Shown piece by piece: positions 10,709 to 57,379 of a stretch of DNA of 64,000 bases. Position 1 is the stretch's first letter. The number at the start of each line of letters is the position of its first letter. Made by a program: the position numbers and the translations under genes. The stretch covers positions 84,200,800 through 84,264,799 of the forward strand of contig JAZBQD010000030.1 in assembly GCA_036583965.1 (NCBI GenBank). The letters run 5' to 3'. The notes beneath the pieces were generated by a model. That model searched no databases, had not been told where the DNA came from, and was given only the letters and a program-made list of their open reading frames with translations. This stretch comes from Prunella strophiata. Its lineage: Eukaryota > Chordata > Aves > Passeriformes > Prunellidae.

Positions 10709-13700
10709 CTACAGAAAAAGGGTAAGACAATTTGATTAAAGCCATATCCATACAGACAGTAAGCATCATGTCTAGTGACCTGTTTCTCCAGAAAAACACA
10801 TCCTAAGAGAACACAATGCCTACTTGCTACAGCCTACCCTAAGCAGCACTGTGGAGTTGCTAGCATAGCACATCCTGGTCAAAATGGCCTGGATAACTGG
10901 AGTTAAGACAGGAGTGTGAAAGCAAACAGCACCTGTGAGTGGAGCTGTAGAGAAGAACTGTCTGAAAAGGTTTTTTCTGCAAATCTGTACATGCTAAAGA
11001 CAACCATCTGTTCACATTAAACAGTAAGGAGGGAATTACAGAGAGACTTTTCAAAACAGGTGAGGAGCCACCAGTACAGAAGAAGCTAAAATGTTGCTAA
11101 CAGGGACTTTGGAGTCAGAACTGGGATTTGCCAGAAGCCACCCTGTGCTATCTCTGTTATCTCTTCCCCGCAGGACTGCACATCTTCTACAGGACTGTGG
11201 GGGAACTTGCACCTCAGAGTGCCCCCATGATCCTGCAGGGGCTCTCTCACCACTGTGTGCATCCATAGGAATGGGCCTGTGTTCCCTGTTGGCAACAGCG
11301 GGTTTTCACATAAAGCTGGAGCACCTGCTTCTGTTTCAACAGGGTTGTGCAAGGAGGGGAATCCCCTCTGACTGCTCAGAAAAAGGTGTGCCCTGCTTTT
11401 GCTCACATAACCTGTGAGGGGTTTGCATCCAAGTGTCTGAGTAAGCAATTACAGCAGTTACAACCTTCTGGAATTAGCTATAAAGGGGTGTTTAGAAATT
11501 TGTAGCTAGTTTATAAAATGTTAATATTCTTTTGCTGATATTAATCCTAAATATACAGGATTATATTTATGTGCGACTTAATCACATATGTTAACATATC
11601 ACTTGAATCCTAATTTTGGGCAAATAATCTGACCTGAACAGTTTTTCCCCTAAATAAAGAATACCCTTTTACCATCTGCTATCCCACAAGGTTGAAGGAA
11701 AAGAACTATTTCTAAGCTCTGAGGAGGCCTATGCCCTTTTCAGGAACTCCAGAGAGTGGGATGTTACTTTCAGAGCAGCGAGGAAATGTGGCTTGCATTG
11801 CAAAGCCAGGGTCTGCCAAAAGGAACGAAGAACAAAATTCCCCTGCTCCACAGCAGCTAAGAACAAATACACAGTACTACTAGAGCCAAGTAGAAGTAAA
11901 GTTATGCCATAAGCCAATGTATGAATGTTTAGCAAATTCAGTGGTGCTTGATACAACTCCAGTGAAGGATTTTCCCATAAAGGCTGTTGCTGTCTAGAAT
12001 ATGCATCCAAGCTGTCTCTGCATATTTACTTTTTACTGAACTGGGAAATACTAGTTGTTTTAAAATTATAAGTTTCAGTCATTTCACCCAAAGTTCAACA
12101 GCTACTAAGCCAAATTGAGTAGTAGTTTCTTTGGCTTTAAGATACAATACTTCTTGCCAAAATTTTACCTCATTAGACATTTAAATAAATTTAGGTAATG
12201 AAATTTAAAATTTAAAGTGCACTAAAGACACTCAAAACAATAGAGCAAAATTAACCTAAAAAGAGATGACATTTGAACCACACTGGAAAGGAAAGCAGAA
12301 TTTTGGTATATAATTCTCCTATTAAGTTAGGCTGTTGTGGTGACAGATATGTTCTACTGCCTTTTGTTCTGTAGTCTTTAACAAGGTACTTATGATGATT
12401 ATAACGTACTGTTACTCAGTTTATTTACACTTATTCTAATTATTTTCCATTTTCAGTACAGTTTGTTGAAGAAAAAAGTATATTCATGTATGTAATACTG
12501 ACTTAGATGCAGTTTAAGGATGACTTACTGAGTTTTCTTTCAAGTGAATGAAAAATGCTGAGACTTCACTGCATTACAATTGTGACATGAAGCATCTATA
12601 GATGCTATAGGGTTACATTAGACACACGACTCTGAAGCCATATCAGAGCACCACTGCTACTCCATACACCTCATGACAAGAACTGGGTTTATTTTTATTA
12701 CTCTACAAAAAGGACAACTCAACACTCATTACAACGTCTTAATACTTTGCCAAAGAGATTAACTTCTTTCCCTTCATGAAGCACACAGTTTAAGTAACTA
12801 GATTAATCTCTTACATGTCTTTTTTAGCATACAACACAATAAAGTTACAACCTTTCAGATTCTCCTGTCTGCAAGCACATTCTCTTTGTACTTAATCTGA
12901 AAATAAAAGAATCACAAAACGCTTAATTACCTGTAATTAATTACATCTGCACAGCCTAATCTCCATTCCAAGGTTTCTGTAGTGAAGTCATCAGTGTTAC
13001 CGAGGTCAGTAAAGCCCACGACGTAGTCTTGTGTTTTTCCATCTTTTATTAGTGCTAGAGTGGGAATTACTTTGATGCGCAGTCTCTCGCACAAGAAAGG
13101 AGATTTTTCAGCATTTAATTTCAAGAATTTCGTCTCAATGTGCTTTTTTGCCAATACAGTCAAATGTTTGTCCATTATTTGGCACCTGTGGGAAAATTAA
13201 CCCAGAACATATAAAGTGTTAGAATGAATAAACTGACGAATGTGCATTTGAGAGGAAGTTTAAAAGGAGCAGTAAAAAACCAGCTCTATCATGTTAATAC
13301 TTAGACATTACCTCTGTAATAGAGAATTTAGTTTCAAAAGAAACTATGTTTCAGAGGTAGCTGGATTTAATGACTAATAGTGGAACAGCTTGGAGCACTT
13401 CTACTGTATAATTATACCATCTCTTTCTCTAATTTCTTCCTAATTACCTTCCATACACCTGGAAGCCTTGCTCTCATTTCTGGTAGCCTGCACTTACTGA
13501 TGACATTTCTTTCTATTCTTCCAGCTCTAGCTTCACTGCCTGTCAACTGAAAAAAATTCTCTATAGAATATTTCTTCAGAGAAGTACTCCCAATGTGTTA
13601 CAGTGTTCTGGACTTTTGCAGTCACTACTTTCACAGCTGAGATGCAGTAACTCAGTGTAAGTGAAAAAAAAGTGATTTGTACAGACTGCTTTGCACAGTA

Positions 13701-16700
13701 GTGCTAAAGGCAAAAATACTTCACTTCTCTGTTGCCATGGAATAGGAGTGAGCATACAACTACTGTTTCTCAGCCATGGGACAGTGATGTGAACTACCCA
13801 AAATACTTGTCAGAACACAAAGATTTGTGGACTCGTCACCTGCAACCTCAGCTTTCTGGATTGTCTTCTCGAAGTGGTTTGTCTTAGCTGCATGAACTCT
13901 GTGATGTGACTGTCCTTAAACTCGAGAGGAGAGCGGAACAGATCAAAAAAGCTGGACTGGCAAAGATGAAAGCAACTTGATATGGTGGTTGGTAATCCCA
14001 ACACATGAGCTTCAACCTGTTCATCAGCATGACACACTGTACAAAGCACTTTCTCTGAAGTTCCTTCTCCTGTCTGAGCCTACAGACTTTGCTGATTCAA
14101 GAAACAAGAACCCAAACCTGTCCTAAGCTACTTTATTTGCAGTGACAGCCTTTCACCCTCTTGAGTAAAAGCTATCCAAACACAACTGCTTTAAACACTT
14201 ATGAAATGTAGGACACAGATACCTCACTGCAAAATCCAGCCTTGACCTCCTTTTGATTTCTCACATGGAGGCTGTTTCAGTTTATATTCTATAAGCTAGG
14301 GAGAACATAACACCTTTGGGGGGAAAAAAAACCCCAAAGAACCAAAACCAGGACAACTGGCTCCTCCTTCAATAAGCTACTCTACTTTGCAACTGCATTT
14401 TAACAGAACACATTGAGAGAGACCCAGTGAGGAACAGCCTACAACCCGGAACTTCCGAAATTCTTCCATGGAAGTGCGACATCTTAGTCTGGGTTCATAT
14501 TCTGAGTCACCACATATTCTCAGATCTAGGTGTCTCACACTCTAAAAAAAGTGACAGAATCACAAAGGCACAGGCACAAAGGGAAAGCAGCTGCACTGAT
14601 CCTTTCAAAGTAAAAGGTTAAATTCTCCAGATGCCTAGACAAGATTTTGGGTATTTTTTTTTTTTTTTCTGTTTGCCAGAACCACCTGGATTATCTCTAT
14701 CTGGACTAACCAAAGCCATCTTTTTGAAATGCTGCTCTTGTATGGTCTACATTTACAGACCTAGCTGCCTCAAACAAAATCAATAATGAAACACAGCAGT
14801 CTCTCAAATGTTGTCAAAGAGGTTATACATCTATGTTCTAATCAACTATGCAGCAGAGTATTAATTGTTGTCCAATCATGCTGTAGTGGAAAAAATACAT
14901 TTAAAAAAATCAAATGTCTTCAAAAGTGACTGAAATTTATAATGAAGCAATGTGAATACTTCTAAAAATGCCTGTTCATGAGTGGGATTTGAAAGAACAA
15001 AAAACACATCTGTTTTTGTAGACATCTTTAAACAAAAGTTTCTTCAGCACAGCTTATTTACTATACCTGAACGTTGTATCTCTATAGAAATGGCAAACCA
15101 CATTTTTACTTTCTTTGACTTCTTGGAAAAAGTCTCTCTCGCTTGGGATTTCTCTATATTCTCCATGTCCTTTTGAAAGCCACTCCTTGAAAAACATAAA
15201 AGCAAATAATTAGTATGGAGGTTGCTAGTCTATCTGTTGTGCCAACTCTACAGCTTTTAGAAAATGGAAGAGGGGGCCTGCAGTGAAAACCCATTTCATA
15301 CAGTAGTGGAGAAACAAATTACTTCCTCCCCTTTAGTTTTATTTTAAAGATACACATATTTTTAAATATAAAAAATATAGTTTTATATTTACATAAATAT
15401 ATTTATATTTTTATCAATATTTAAAAATATTTGTTTTAAAAATACACAGATAAGTAAGGCCACCTTACTTATTTGGAAATACAAATCTTGTACAGAGCTA
15501 CATAAAATTCTGCAATGCAGCCTCTCAGTAAGACAAGACTAGTTCAAAGAATACAACAAAAACTCTTGGCATTTGAAAATTTTTATGTACACTCCAAGAA
15601 TTTGTCTGAACTTAGTCAAGTAATTACATGAATTAAATAAATTTATTTTGATTTTTTACTCTATGGAAAAAAAAACAGTGAGAGAAAAAGCCTACTAACT
15701 CATCTGCAATAGATGATGTTTACCTATCAAATATACACTGAAGGGATCTTAATATGAACCAGGCTCACAGAAAATCATTCAGAAAACACATGTGCACCAT
15801 CAGTCATAACATCAATGGAGAAACAGAATGTCACAAGCTAAAATTTAGAGGCAACTTCAAAAACTGTCTGATTCAGTGTGCAAATACAGTTTCCAAAGAG
15901 CTAATCTACATTTTCAACAAACACACTTAAAGGAAAAAACCCACAGCCTCTACATTACTAAAAGGCAGTTGCAGTGTATTAAAACAAACACAGACTAATC
16001 TAAATGATTAGAAGTAGTGCAGTATGACACAAATTGATAAAAACCTTAATTTTCCAATGGGGGGAAAAATTTAGATAAATCATTGTTCTTAATCTTGCAG
16101 TTTTGTCTTAGGAAGGTGAAAGAAAAAAAGGGTTTCCAAGCAAACCAAAGATAACCTGTAAGCTAAATTAGGATAGAACAAAGAATCTCCTGAATATTGT
16201 ATACATTAAAAATTCATGGAAGTATGAGCACATGAAGAAGTCATCACGATGCAAATCAAGAACTCACTTATCCCTCAACAGTGATTATGCATTAATTCCC
16301 CTCTCCACACATTTATTCCAGAATAGTGTGACAGCACACTCCTTTTACTGAGCAGTATCCTACTTCACATTTGCATTTGAAAGTGTGTGAGAACAGTGAC
16401 TTAAGACCAAACAACATGAAAAAGTTTTTGCATGAGATCTATGACATGTTCATATCTAAGGACATCTAAAGTATTATCAGTTCTGAAAAAGGAAAACACT
16501 AGAATGAAATATAAACTGAACTTTTGAAGACAAGTGAATAGTGTGCCACTTTCTCTACTTCCATGGTTACAGAACCAAAGCTGCTGGTGCTGCCTGTCCT
16601 CCAGCATCCCAGCTATGCCATGACTTTTCACTGCATTCCCATTTCAAAGTCTGGCATCAGCTTTTAAGGATTCCATCACAGCCAGGCATCTCCTTTCAGC

Positions 16701-17597
16701 CAAGCCACTTCTCCCCCACCACAATCAATTTCTTGTTTAGGCTAGCTCAGACAGAATAAGCTGAGAAACCTACAGCTTCCCGTGTAAACTATTGCTTCAA
16801 AAAGAGCTCTGAGGGAGCATAAAGACCTCATCTGACATGAGGTGTCAGGTGCCAAGGGAGAATTTCCTTCCTGTAAGAGGAAATGAGCAGTCACACAAAG
16901 ACAATATTTCACTGGCTTAGAAGGAGTGTGACAAATGATTCCAGCCTAGGAACAAGGAAAAATCCCGTTTCACCCTTCTACAAAATACCTTAACAGAGGG
17001 CAAATATCACATGCTGTAAATAACAATCCAGAAGCTTCAGAAGAAAGATACTTCAGAAGGAACCTAAAGCCTTATGGTTAGGTTGCCTATAGGACTTATG
17101 CTTCCAGATAGCAATTTTCAGTGAACAGGGACACACTCAAATCTCTGTATGAGACTCCTTATCCTATCCTTATTGTAACAATCACAGAGGTGCATCTCTC
17201 CTCCTGTGAAAAAACACAAAGCAGTGCACACGTGGACAGACACTTACTTTCCTGGATAATTTGAAATTAATAAACACAGAAGGGAGAGAAAGAGGGAAAA
17301 ATCCCCAAAACCAACCTAACAACCCCAAAACACTTAGTTCACATATACAGTTTCCAAAAAGTCTGTTACACTCTACACAGGCAAGAAAGTCTGTACTACA
17401 GAAATTACTTGTTTCTGCTGCTGGCTCTTTTTTAGGGCCTCAAGCCTCCTCTGTTTAAGGCGTTCCAATTCATCTTCATCCATTTGGTCCAGCTTCTGTA
17501 TCTCAGCATCCAGATGCTCTTCCACAACCTTGGTTGACTGAAGTATTTCATTCTCCAGAACTTTTTGGAGGATATCAACAGGGGTATCAGCAGCCAT
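10591..17597 (-). CDS. TXNDC9: thioredoxin domain-containing protein 9 (phosducin-like 3-type CCT cofactor), complete coding region in four exons
   Basis: The coding exons are 17597-17409, 15185-15067, 13185-12931 and 10708-10591, all bounded by GT-AG. They join to 681 nt, or 226 aa, the same length as human TXNDC9. Residues 1-63 form an acidic helical N-terminus ([20 protein letters not shown]). Residues about 64-185 form the thioredoxin-like fold. The CxxC redox pair is absent: the loop reads DTTFRCQIMD with a single Cys104, and [11 protein letters not shown] carries the cis-Pro. The C-terminus is an acidic tail, DSDSDDD. The family binds the TCP-1/CCT chaperonin in the cytosol and modulates its ATPase and the folding of actin and tubulin; a redox role is unlikely without CxxC. 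The ATG at 17597 sits in a good Kozak context (AAG ATGG) and begins the conserved protein. It is divergent from EIF5B. No frameshift or premature stop is seen. Confidence 0.98.
10709..12930 (-). other. TXNDC9 intron 4
   Basis: An intron of 2.2 kb. It contains a locally GC-richer 350-bp patch (about 11060-11420) that is open on both strands. I see no recognisable gene or repeat family in the rest. Confidence 0.8.
12931..13185 (-). CDS. TXNDC9: TXNDC9 exon 4
   Basis: The acceptor TTTTCCCACAG lies before the split Arg103 codon. The exon encodes [15 protein letters not shown] and onward, through [12 protein letters not shown] and [20 protein letters not shown], and ends in NY plus two bases of Ser before donor GTAATT. 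It holds the core beta strands and cis-proline loop of the thioredoxin-like fold. Confidence 0.96.
13186..15066 (-). other. TXNDC9 intron 3
   Basis: An intron of 1.9 kb. It has an A/C-rich tract (14319-14350) and a T-rich tract (14655-14670). No other structure is recognised. Confidence 0.8.
15067..15185 (-). CDS. TXNDC9: TXNDC9 exon 3
   Basis: The exon follows the acceptor TTTTTCAAG and reads [20 protein letters not shown] and onward to RDTTF, then two bases of Arg103 (AG) before donor GTATAG. It encodes residues 64-103, the start of the thioredoxin-like fold. A very AT-rich intron stretch (15345-15450) lies just upstream. Confidence 0.95.
15186..17408 (-). other. TXNDC9 intron 2
   Basis: An intron of 2.2 kb containing a strongly AT-rich block (about 15345-15450). 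No gene-like content is recognised. Confidence 0.8.
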
Positions 17598-17625
17598 CTT
17601 TAGCTGGAAAGTGGTCTCTTCAGAG
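17409..17625 (-). CDS. TXNDC9: TXNDC9 exon 2 (first coding exon)
   Basis: The acceptor TTTCTACAG ends at 17626. About 28 nt of 5'UTR precede the ATG at 17597. The exon ends in phase 0 after ...QQQKQ with donor GTAATT at 17408. It encodes residues 1-63. Confidence 0.95.
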
Positions 17626-19307
17626 CTGTAGAAACAGTGACACGAGGAATTAACATTTACACAAACACTTAATTAAAACTCTGATCTCTCTTTGCTTGCA
17701 GTTCACACCATAGAAAAACAAAGTTCCCTGCTATTTGAAGACAGGAGTAGTTAGCAGATAGTTCTTTTCTTTACTACAACCTACCTTGGAGAATACTTTA
17801 GTGATTAAGTATTTCACAGTATTACACAGATGGCAAAGATACAAATCAAGTCCTATTATTTCAGTCCCAAAGGCAGCTACTGAAAGTGCAAAGGAACCTA
17901 AAACTGCTTGTTAATATAAAGAAGAAAAATTCATCATTTCCAAAAGGATGCTCATCCTGAGCCATATGTACCTACTTTAACAAATACTCTGAAACAAGAA
18001 GATTCAGTTGGAAAGCTCCAATCTGCTGGGAGGAGGTATAAGATGCCTCAGAACAAGTCTAAGCAATGCTCAGTATGTAAGTTTGTGCCAGTAGTTTAAA
18101 TGCAATTACTTTAAGCCCCTCAGGCACGTTTACATATATAAATCTGATTTAACACTCCTCTCTTCAGCTACAAGAAAGACAAGGTGCTCAACAGCAAATG
18201 CTCTAGGCCAATACACTGTTTTAATTAGCTCCAGAAAATTGCTATTGCAAACAGCACCCTATGGCAGCCAGTAAGAGGATTTAAAAGCAACTACCTAATT
18301 GCTGTGTGAAGAAACACAGCCAAAATAATCTTCTGTAAAGTTCTCCCTTGCCCAAACACATCAAAAGACACAGAACACTAACCAGAGTGCATGAAGAGTT
18401 GTGACAACACAATCGACTGTTCTCCCCAATAAACTTACACTGCAGAAAACTATGAGTGTAGTGACTGACAGTTCTGAAACAGTGACAGTGCACAGTCACC
18501 CTACTCAGACTCTCAACCTGCTGACCACGGATGTTAAGTGCCGAATTGGCGTTCCAGGGTACTCTTGGCTGTATTTCAAAGCAGGCGAACTGCCAGCGTC
18601 ACTGGCTCTGTGAACACCTTGCATACACAGGCAAGAGAAACATTTTAAATAACGTGAAAAGTACGCAGATGATGGCAGCAGCCCAGGCGTAGCGCCACAC
18701 GAATGTCACCGCCACACTCGCTCTGACCCGCGGCACCGCGCTCTGCCTCCCTCTTCCCAAAGCTGCTAACCACAAAGTCTCTTTGCCCCCACCCTTTCCT
18801 GTGCTTCCAGAGGGAATATGAGCCTTGCCGGCCAAGACCAGAGGCCAGCAGGTCTCCAGGAGGCACAGAGACCCTGCTCAGCTGGGGCAAAGGGAGGCTG
18901 GTGCTCCAGGCAAGCAGGAAGGAAAACGGGACCAACCCCCGCCGGTCCCCACGGCAATCCGAGGGGCCCAGCGGTATCCCGGCTCCCAAGTCGCGGAACC
19001 CCGCCTGCCAAGAGGCTTTTCCTACGCAGCCGGGAGCCTCGGCACCACGGGCGAGGACGCGGTTCCGCCGCTCGGCCGGGAAGGGGCGCCGGGGGTCCCG
19101 GGCGAGCGGGGCGGCACACGGCGGGGGCACTGCGCAGGCGCCGCGCGGGGCCACTACACACACCGCCACAGACAATCCACGCACCCGGCTCAGGACGGAC
19201 TCTCCAGGGGCGCCGAGCGCCCGCCCTGCCCCGGGCTCGGCGCTGGTGGTGTCGCCGCCCGCGGCCCCGGCCCCAACCCCGGCCCGGTCCCGGCACCCGC
19301 CGCTCAC
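17626..19307 (-). other. TXNDC9 intron 1
   Basis: It runs from the inferred donor at 19307 to the acceptor before 17625. The part above about 18700 belongs to the CpG island. The long open frames there (up to several hundred codons on both strands) result from high GC content and show no protein-family signal. Confidence 0.6.
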
Positions 19308-19350
19308 CCTCCGCTTCCTCGCGCGCCGGCCGCGCCCCTCCGCCGCTATC
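19308..19350 (-). other. TXNDC9: TXNDC9 exon 1, noncoding (inferred; 5' end approximate)
   Basis: The best minus-strand donor in the island reads AGG then GTGAGC, placing the exon end at 19308. It is followed about 1.7 kb later by the acceptor of exon 2. The upstream CCAAT box (19410-19406) would put transcription initiation near 19340-19350. No translated sequence is expected here. The start is an estimate. Confidence 0.45.
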
Positions 19351-19384
19351 GCGAGAGGCAGCGCGGGGCGCACCGCGCGCGCGT

Positions 19385-19486
19385 GGAACTCCCCCCGACG
19401 CGCTGATTGGCCGGGACAGCGGGCGCGCGCCTCTGCGGGTGGCCGCGCGCGCTCCCGCGGAACTACCCCAGGCGCGCTGACTGGCC
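19385..19486. repeat. duplicated 28-bp promoter module, 74-bp spacing
   Basis: The 28-bp segments 19385-19412 and 19459-19486 align without gaps at 24 of 28 positions. The first contains GATTGG (intact CCAAT on the minus strand) and the second GACTGG (CCAGT, broken). This looks like an old tandem duplication in the promoter. Confidence 0.7.
19406..19410 (-). promoter_or_regulatory. CCAAT box (NF-Y) of TXNDC9
   Basis: GATTGGCC on the plus strand gives GGCCAATC on the minus strand, about 60-100 nt upstream of the inferred TXNDC9 start. This is the usual position and flank for NF-Y sites in GC-rich TATA-less promoters. Confidence 0.6.
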
Positions 19487-19501
19487 GCGGGCCCGCGCCG
19501 G

Positions 19502-19571
19502 GTACGTACGTACGTATGTACGTACGTGCGTGCGTGGGTGCCTGTATATGTATGTGCGTATGCGTGCGTAG
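19502..19571. repeat. (TACG/TGCG)n tetranucleotide microsatellite
   Basis: The tract runs from pure TACG repeats (GTACGTACGTACGTATG) into degenerate TGCG and TATG units. It lies upstream of the TXNDC9 CCAAT box. TpG variants interrupting TACG fit CpG decay. Confidence 0.9.
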
Positions 19572-20010
19572 GCCGCAGCTGCGGGCGGCAGCCGCGCACT
19601 TGGAGCCGCCCGCCCCGCGGGAGGAGCGCGGCTCGCCCGAGGCGGCCGCCCCCCCTCCGCAGCTCCGCCCCGAGGTGTCCCCGCCTCCGCCAGCACCGCC
19701 TGCTGGAGCGCGGCGGTTCCCTCTCCCACCCTGCGTGCGAGGGGCGGAGCTGGGCACGCCCCCTGCTGCCAAGGCAGCTTCCCGCCGCGGGGGCGGCTGT
19801 GGCGGCTGCAGAGGGGACGGTGGCAGCGCCCGTTGCTGCCGGCTCTTTGGGGGAGTCCTGCTCGGGGTTGGGCGTGAGGCCGAGGCCGGCCCCGGCGGGA
19901 TGGCGTGAGGTAAGTGACGCTGCGGGAGCTGCGGCGGGCTCGCCGAGAACCGGGCTATGCTGCAGCAGCTGCGGCTCGTCGTCTCTTTGCTTCTTCCTGT
20001 AAGTGCGCTG

Positions 20011-21268
20011 GAACATCCACTCTTATAAATAATGGGATATTAAAGTGTGTTTTTTTAAAAAAGCAAACAGCAACATCAACCAAAAAAAAAACCAAAAAAA
20101 AAAAAAACACCAACCCCCCAAGAAACCAAAATCCAACACACGTGTTCTGCTTTCTTTCTTGGAAATCTCGCTCCCCCGTACCGGAGTGCGCTGCCGGGAA
20201 GGCGTGGTGAGTAGATAAACTCGGCCTTATCTGCAGTCGGCTGGGAGCCTGGGTGGGAGAGACTGATAAGCTACAGCTGTATAAAGGGAAAGGGAAGTAA
20301 GAAGTCAGGGTGCTAGGGAGCGAAGCAATATGGAGGTGGTGATCCCGAGGCTGAAAGGTGTAGGGAACAGTGAGCCTTGCTCTGTCGACCAAAGGACTTA
20401 CGGTGGCAGGGTGATCACAGCAACAGAACACGTGCATGTCTCAAAGCCTATTAAATAAATATATTAAATTATGTCTGTGCTGCCTGTGAGCGTTGTTATT
20501 TGCTTCATCTTGCTTTGCTCGGGAGAAGGCGGCCACAAGAAGGTGAGGTCGCACCTGAGAGCCGCTCTGCTCCAATACACGGTCCTTGCTGCCTGGCTTC
20601 CACGCTGTCTCTCCGAACATCGGGACACCTCCTCCTGCCCCGCAGCAGCAGGGCCAGGGCTCTCCTGTGACAGGGCACAGTACCTGCTCCCTAGGCTCCT
20701 TGGAGGGGAGTGGGAGGGAAAGCTTTGTACACTGAGAAAATCTGACAGAGGGAAGGAATTGCCGTACTTTAAATGCTTCCCACTCCTGCAGCTCCATTAG
20801 GTCACTGCCATAAACTCAGTGCTGCCTCCTAGGCCCCCGTGTTAGGAAGAAGGCCAGTCACCTCAGGGTACATGGTACACTGGTTACACTTCTCCTACAA
20901 GCCGGGCGGGCAGGTGCTGGGGGTGACGGAACAGCAGAGCCCCGTGAAGGGCTGGGGGAGGTGTCCTGGGCATGTCCCGCACCAAAATTACTTCCTGGTC
21001 ACTGTACTGCTGCCCTGCTCCATTAAAACTTTCCCCTTAGCCTCTTCATTCCCCCACTTTGGCTTAGCTGTCCCAATTACCTCCAGGTAAACCTTTTCAA
21101 AAGTGTTTATTTTGACTATCAGTCAGGTTTCATGGCCAAACGGGCCGCAATCCTGCCAGGAGGTCCTGGGGCCCCCGGGAAGGCAGGAGGGAAACTACAG
21201 ACTGTGGGCGTCATTTAGACATTTCCCGGGGCTGCCTGAGGACCAGTAGGGAAGCTACAAGATTCGGG
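20011..21268. other. interval between the two CpG islands
   Basis: About 1.2 kb of moderate GC. It contains an A/C-rich tract (20080-20135), a GATA / E-box / TATA-like cluster (20264-20286) and no recognisable coding exon. Confidence 0.6.
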
Positions 21269-21388
21269 GTGTCACTTAGCCGTTTTCCGGGGCAGCCCAT
21301 CGTCCGAGCCGAGGCGAGCACAGCCGGTTTCGCGAGGCCGCTCGGTCTCCGGCGCACCCGAGCGCGGCCGGGCCCGTTCCCCCTCCGG

Positions 21389-21402
21389 CCGCCAGGGGGC
21401 GC
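21389..21402 (+). promoter_or_regulatory. CTCF-like motif
   Basis: CCGCCAGGGGGCGC fits the vertebrate CTCF core CCASYAGRKGGCRS with one change (G for A at position 3). It lies about 160 bp upstream of the EIF5B start codon, so it could be a promoter-bound CTCF site between the divergent genes. Confidence 0.5.
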
Positions 21403-21453
21403 TGGCGCGCGGAGGCCCGCGGCGCGGGCGGGGCGGGGCTGGGGGCGGGGCGG

Positions 21454-21463
21454 GCGCGTGCGC
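21454..21463 (+). promoter_or_regulatory. NRF1-like motif
   Basis: GCGCGTGCGC is the reverse complement of GCGCACGCGC, the NRF1 palindrome core. It lies about 90 bp upstream of the EIF5B ATG and directly next to GC boxes. Confidence 0.5.
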
Positions 21464-21481
21464 GGCGCGCGGCGGTGCCAT

Positions 21482-21523
21482 ATGCGCGGGGCGGCGCGCG
21501 GGGCGGCGCGCGGTCAGCGCTGA
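21482..21523 (+). CDS. upstream ORF in the EIF5B leader (13 codons)
   Basis: The ATG at 21482 opens MRGAARGAARGQR and stops at TGA (21521-21523), 27 nt before the EIF5B ATG. The start context is weak (CAT ATG C). It is translated only if transcription starts upstream of 21482, which the sequence does not settle. A 12-bp unit, CGCGGGGCGGCG, is tandemly repeated inside it. Confidence 0.3.
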   Translation: MRGAARGAARGQR

Positions 21524-21550
21524 GGGGTCGCGCGCGCCGGTGCCGCCGCC

Positions 21551-57379
<35,829 letters not shown>

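Larger units (their letters stand above)
18720..20010. promoter_or_regulatory. CpG island 1 (TXNDC9 promoter)
   Basis: About 1.3 kb that is strongly G+C-rich and dense in CpG, against AT-rich flanks. It contains the inferred TXNDC9 first exon, a CCAAT box on the minus strand, an NRF1-like site (TGCGCAGGCGC at 19131-19141), a TACG microsatellite and a plus-strand splice donor at 19910. This is the expected layout of a housekeeping promoter, possibly transcribed in both directions. Confidence 0.85.

Noticed and set aside
18645..20016. Several long open frames (190-416 codons) on both strands of CpG island 1
   Set aside because: High GC removes stop codons. The frames overlap on both strands, are Arg/Ala/Pro/Gly-rich and match no family.
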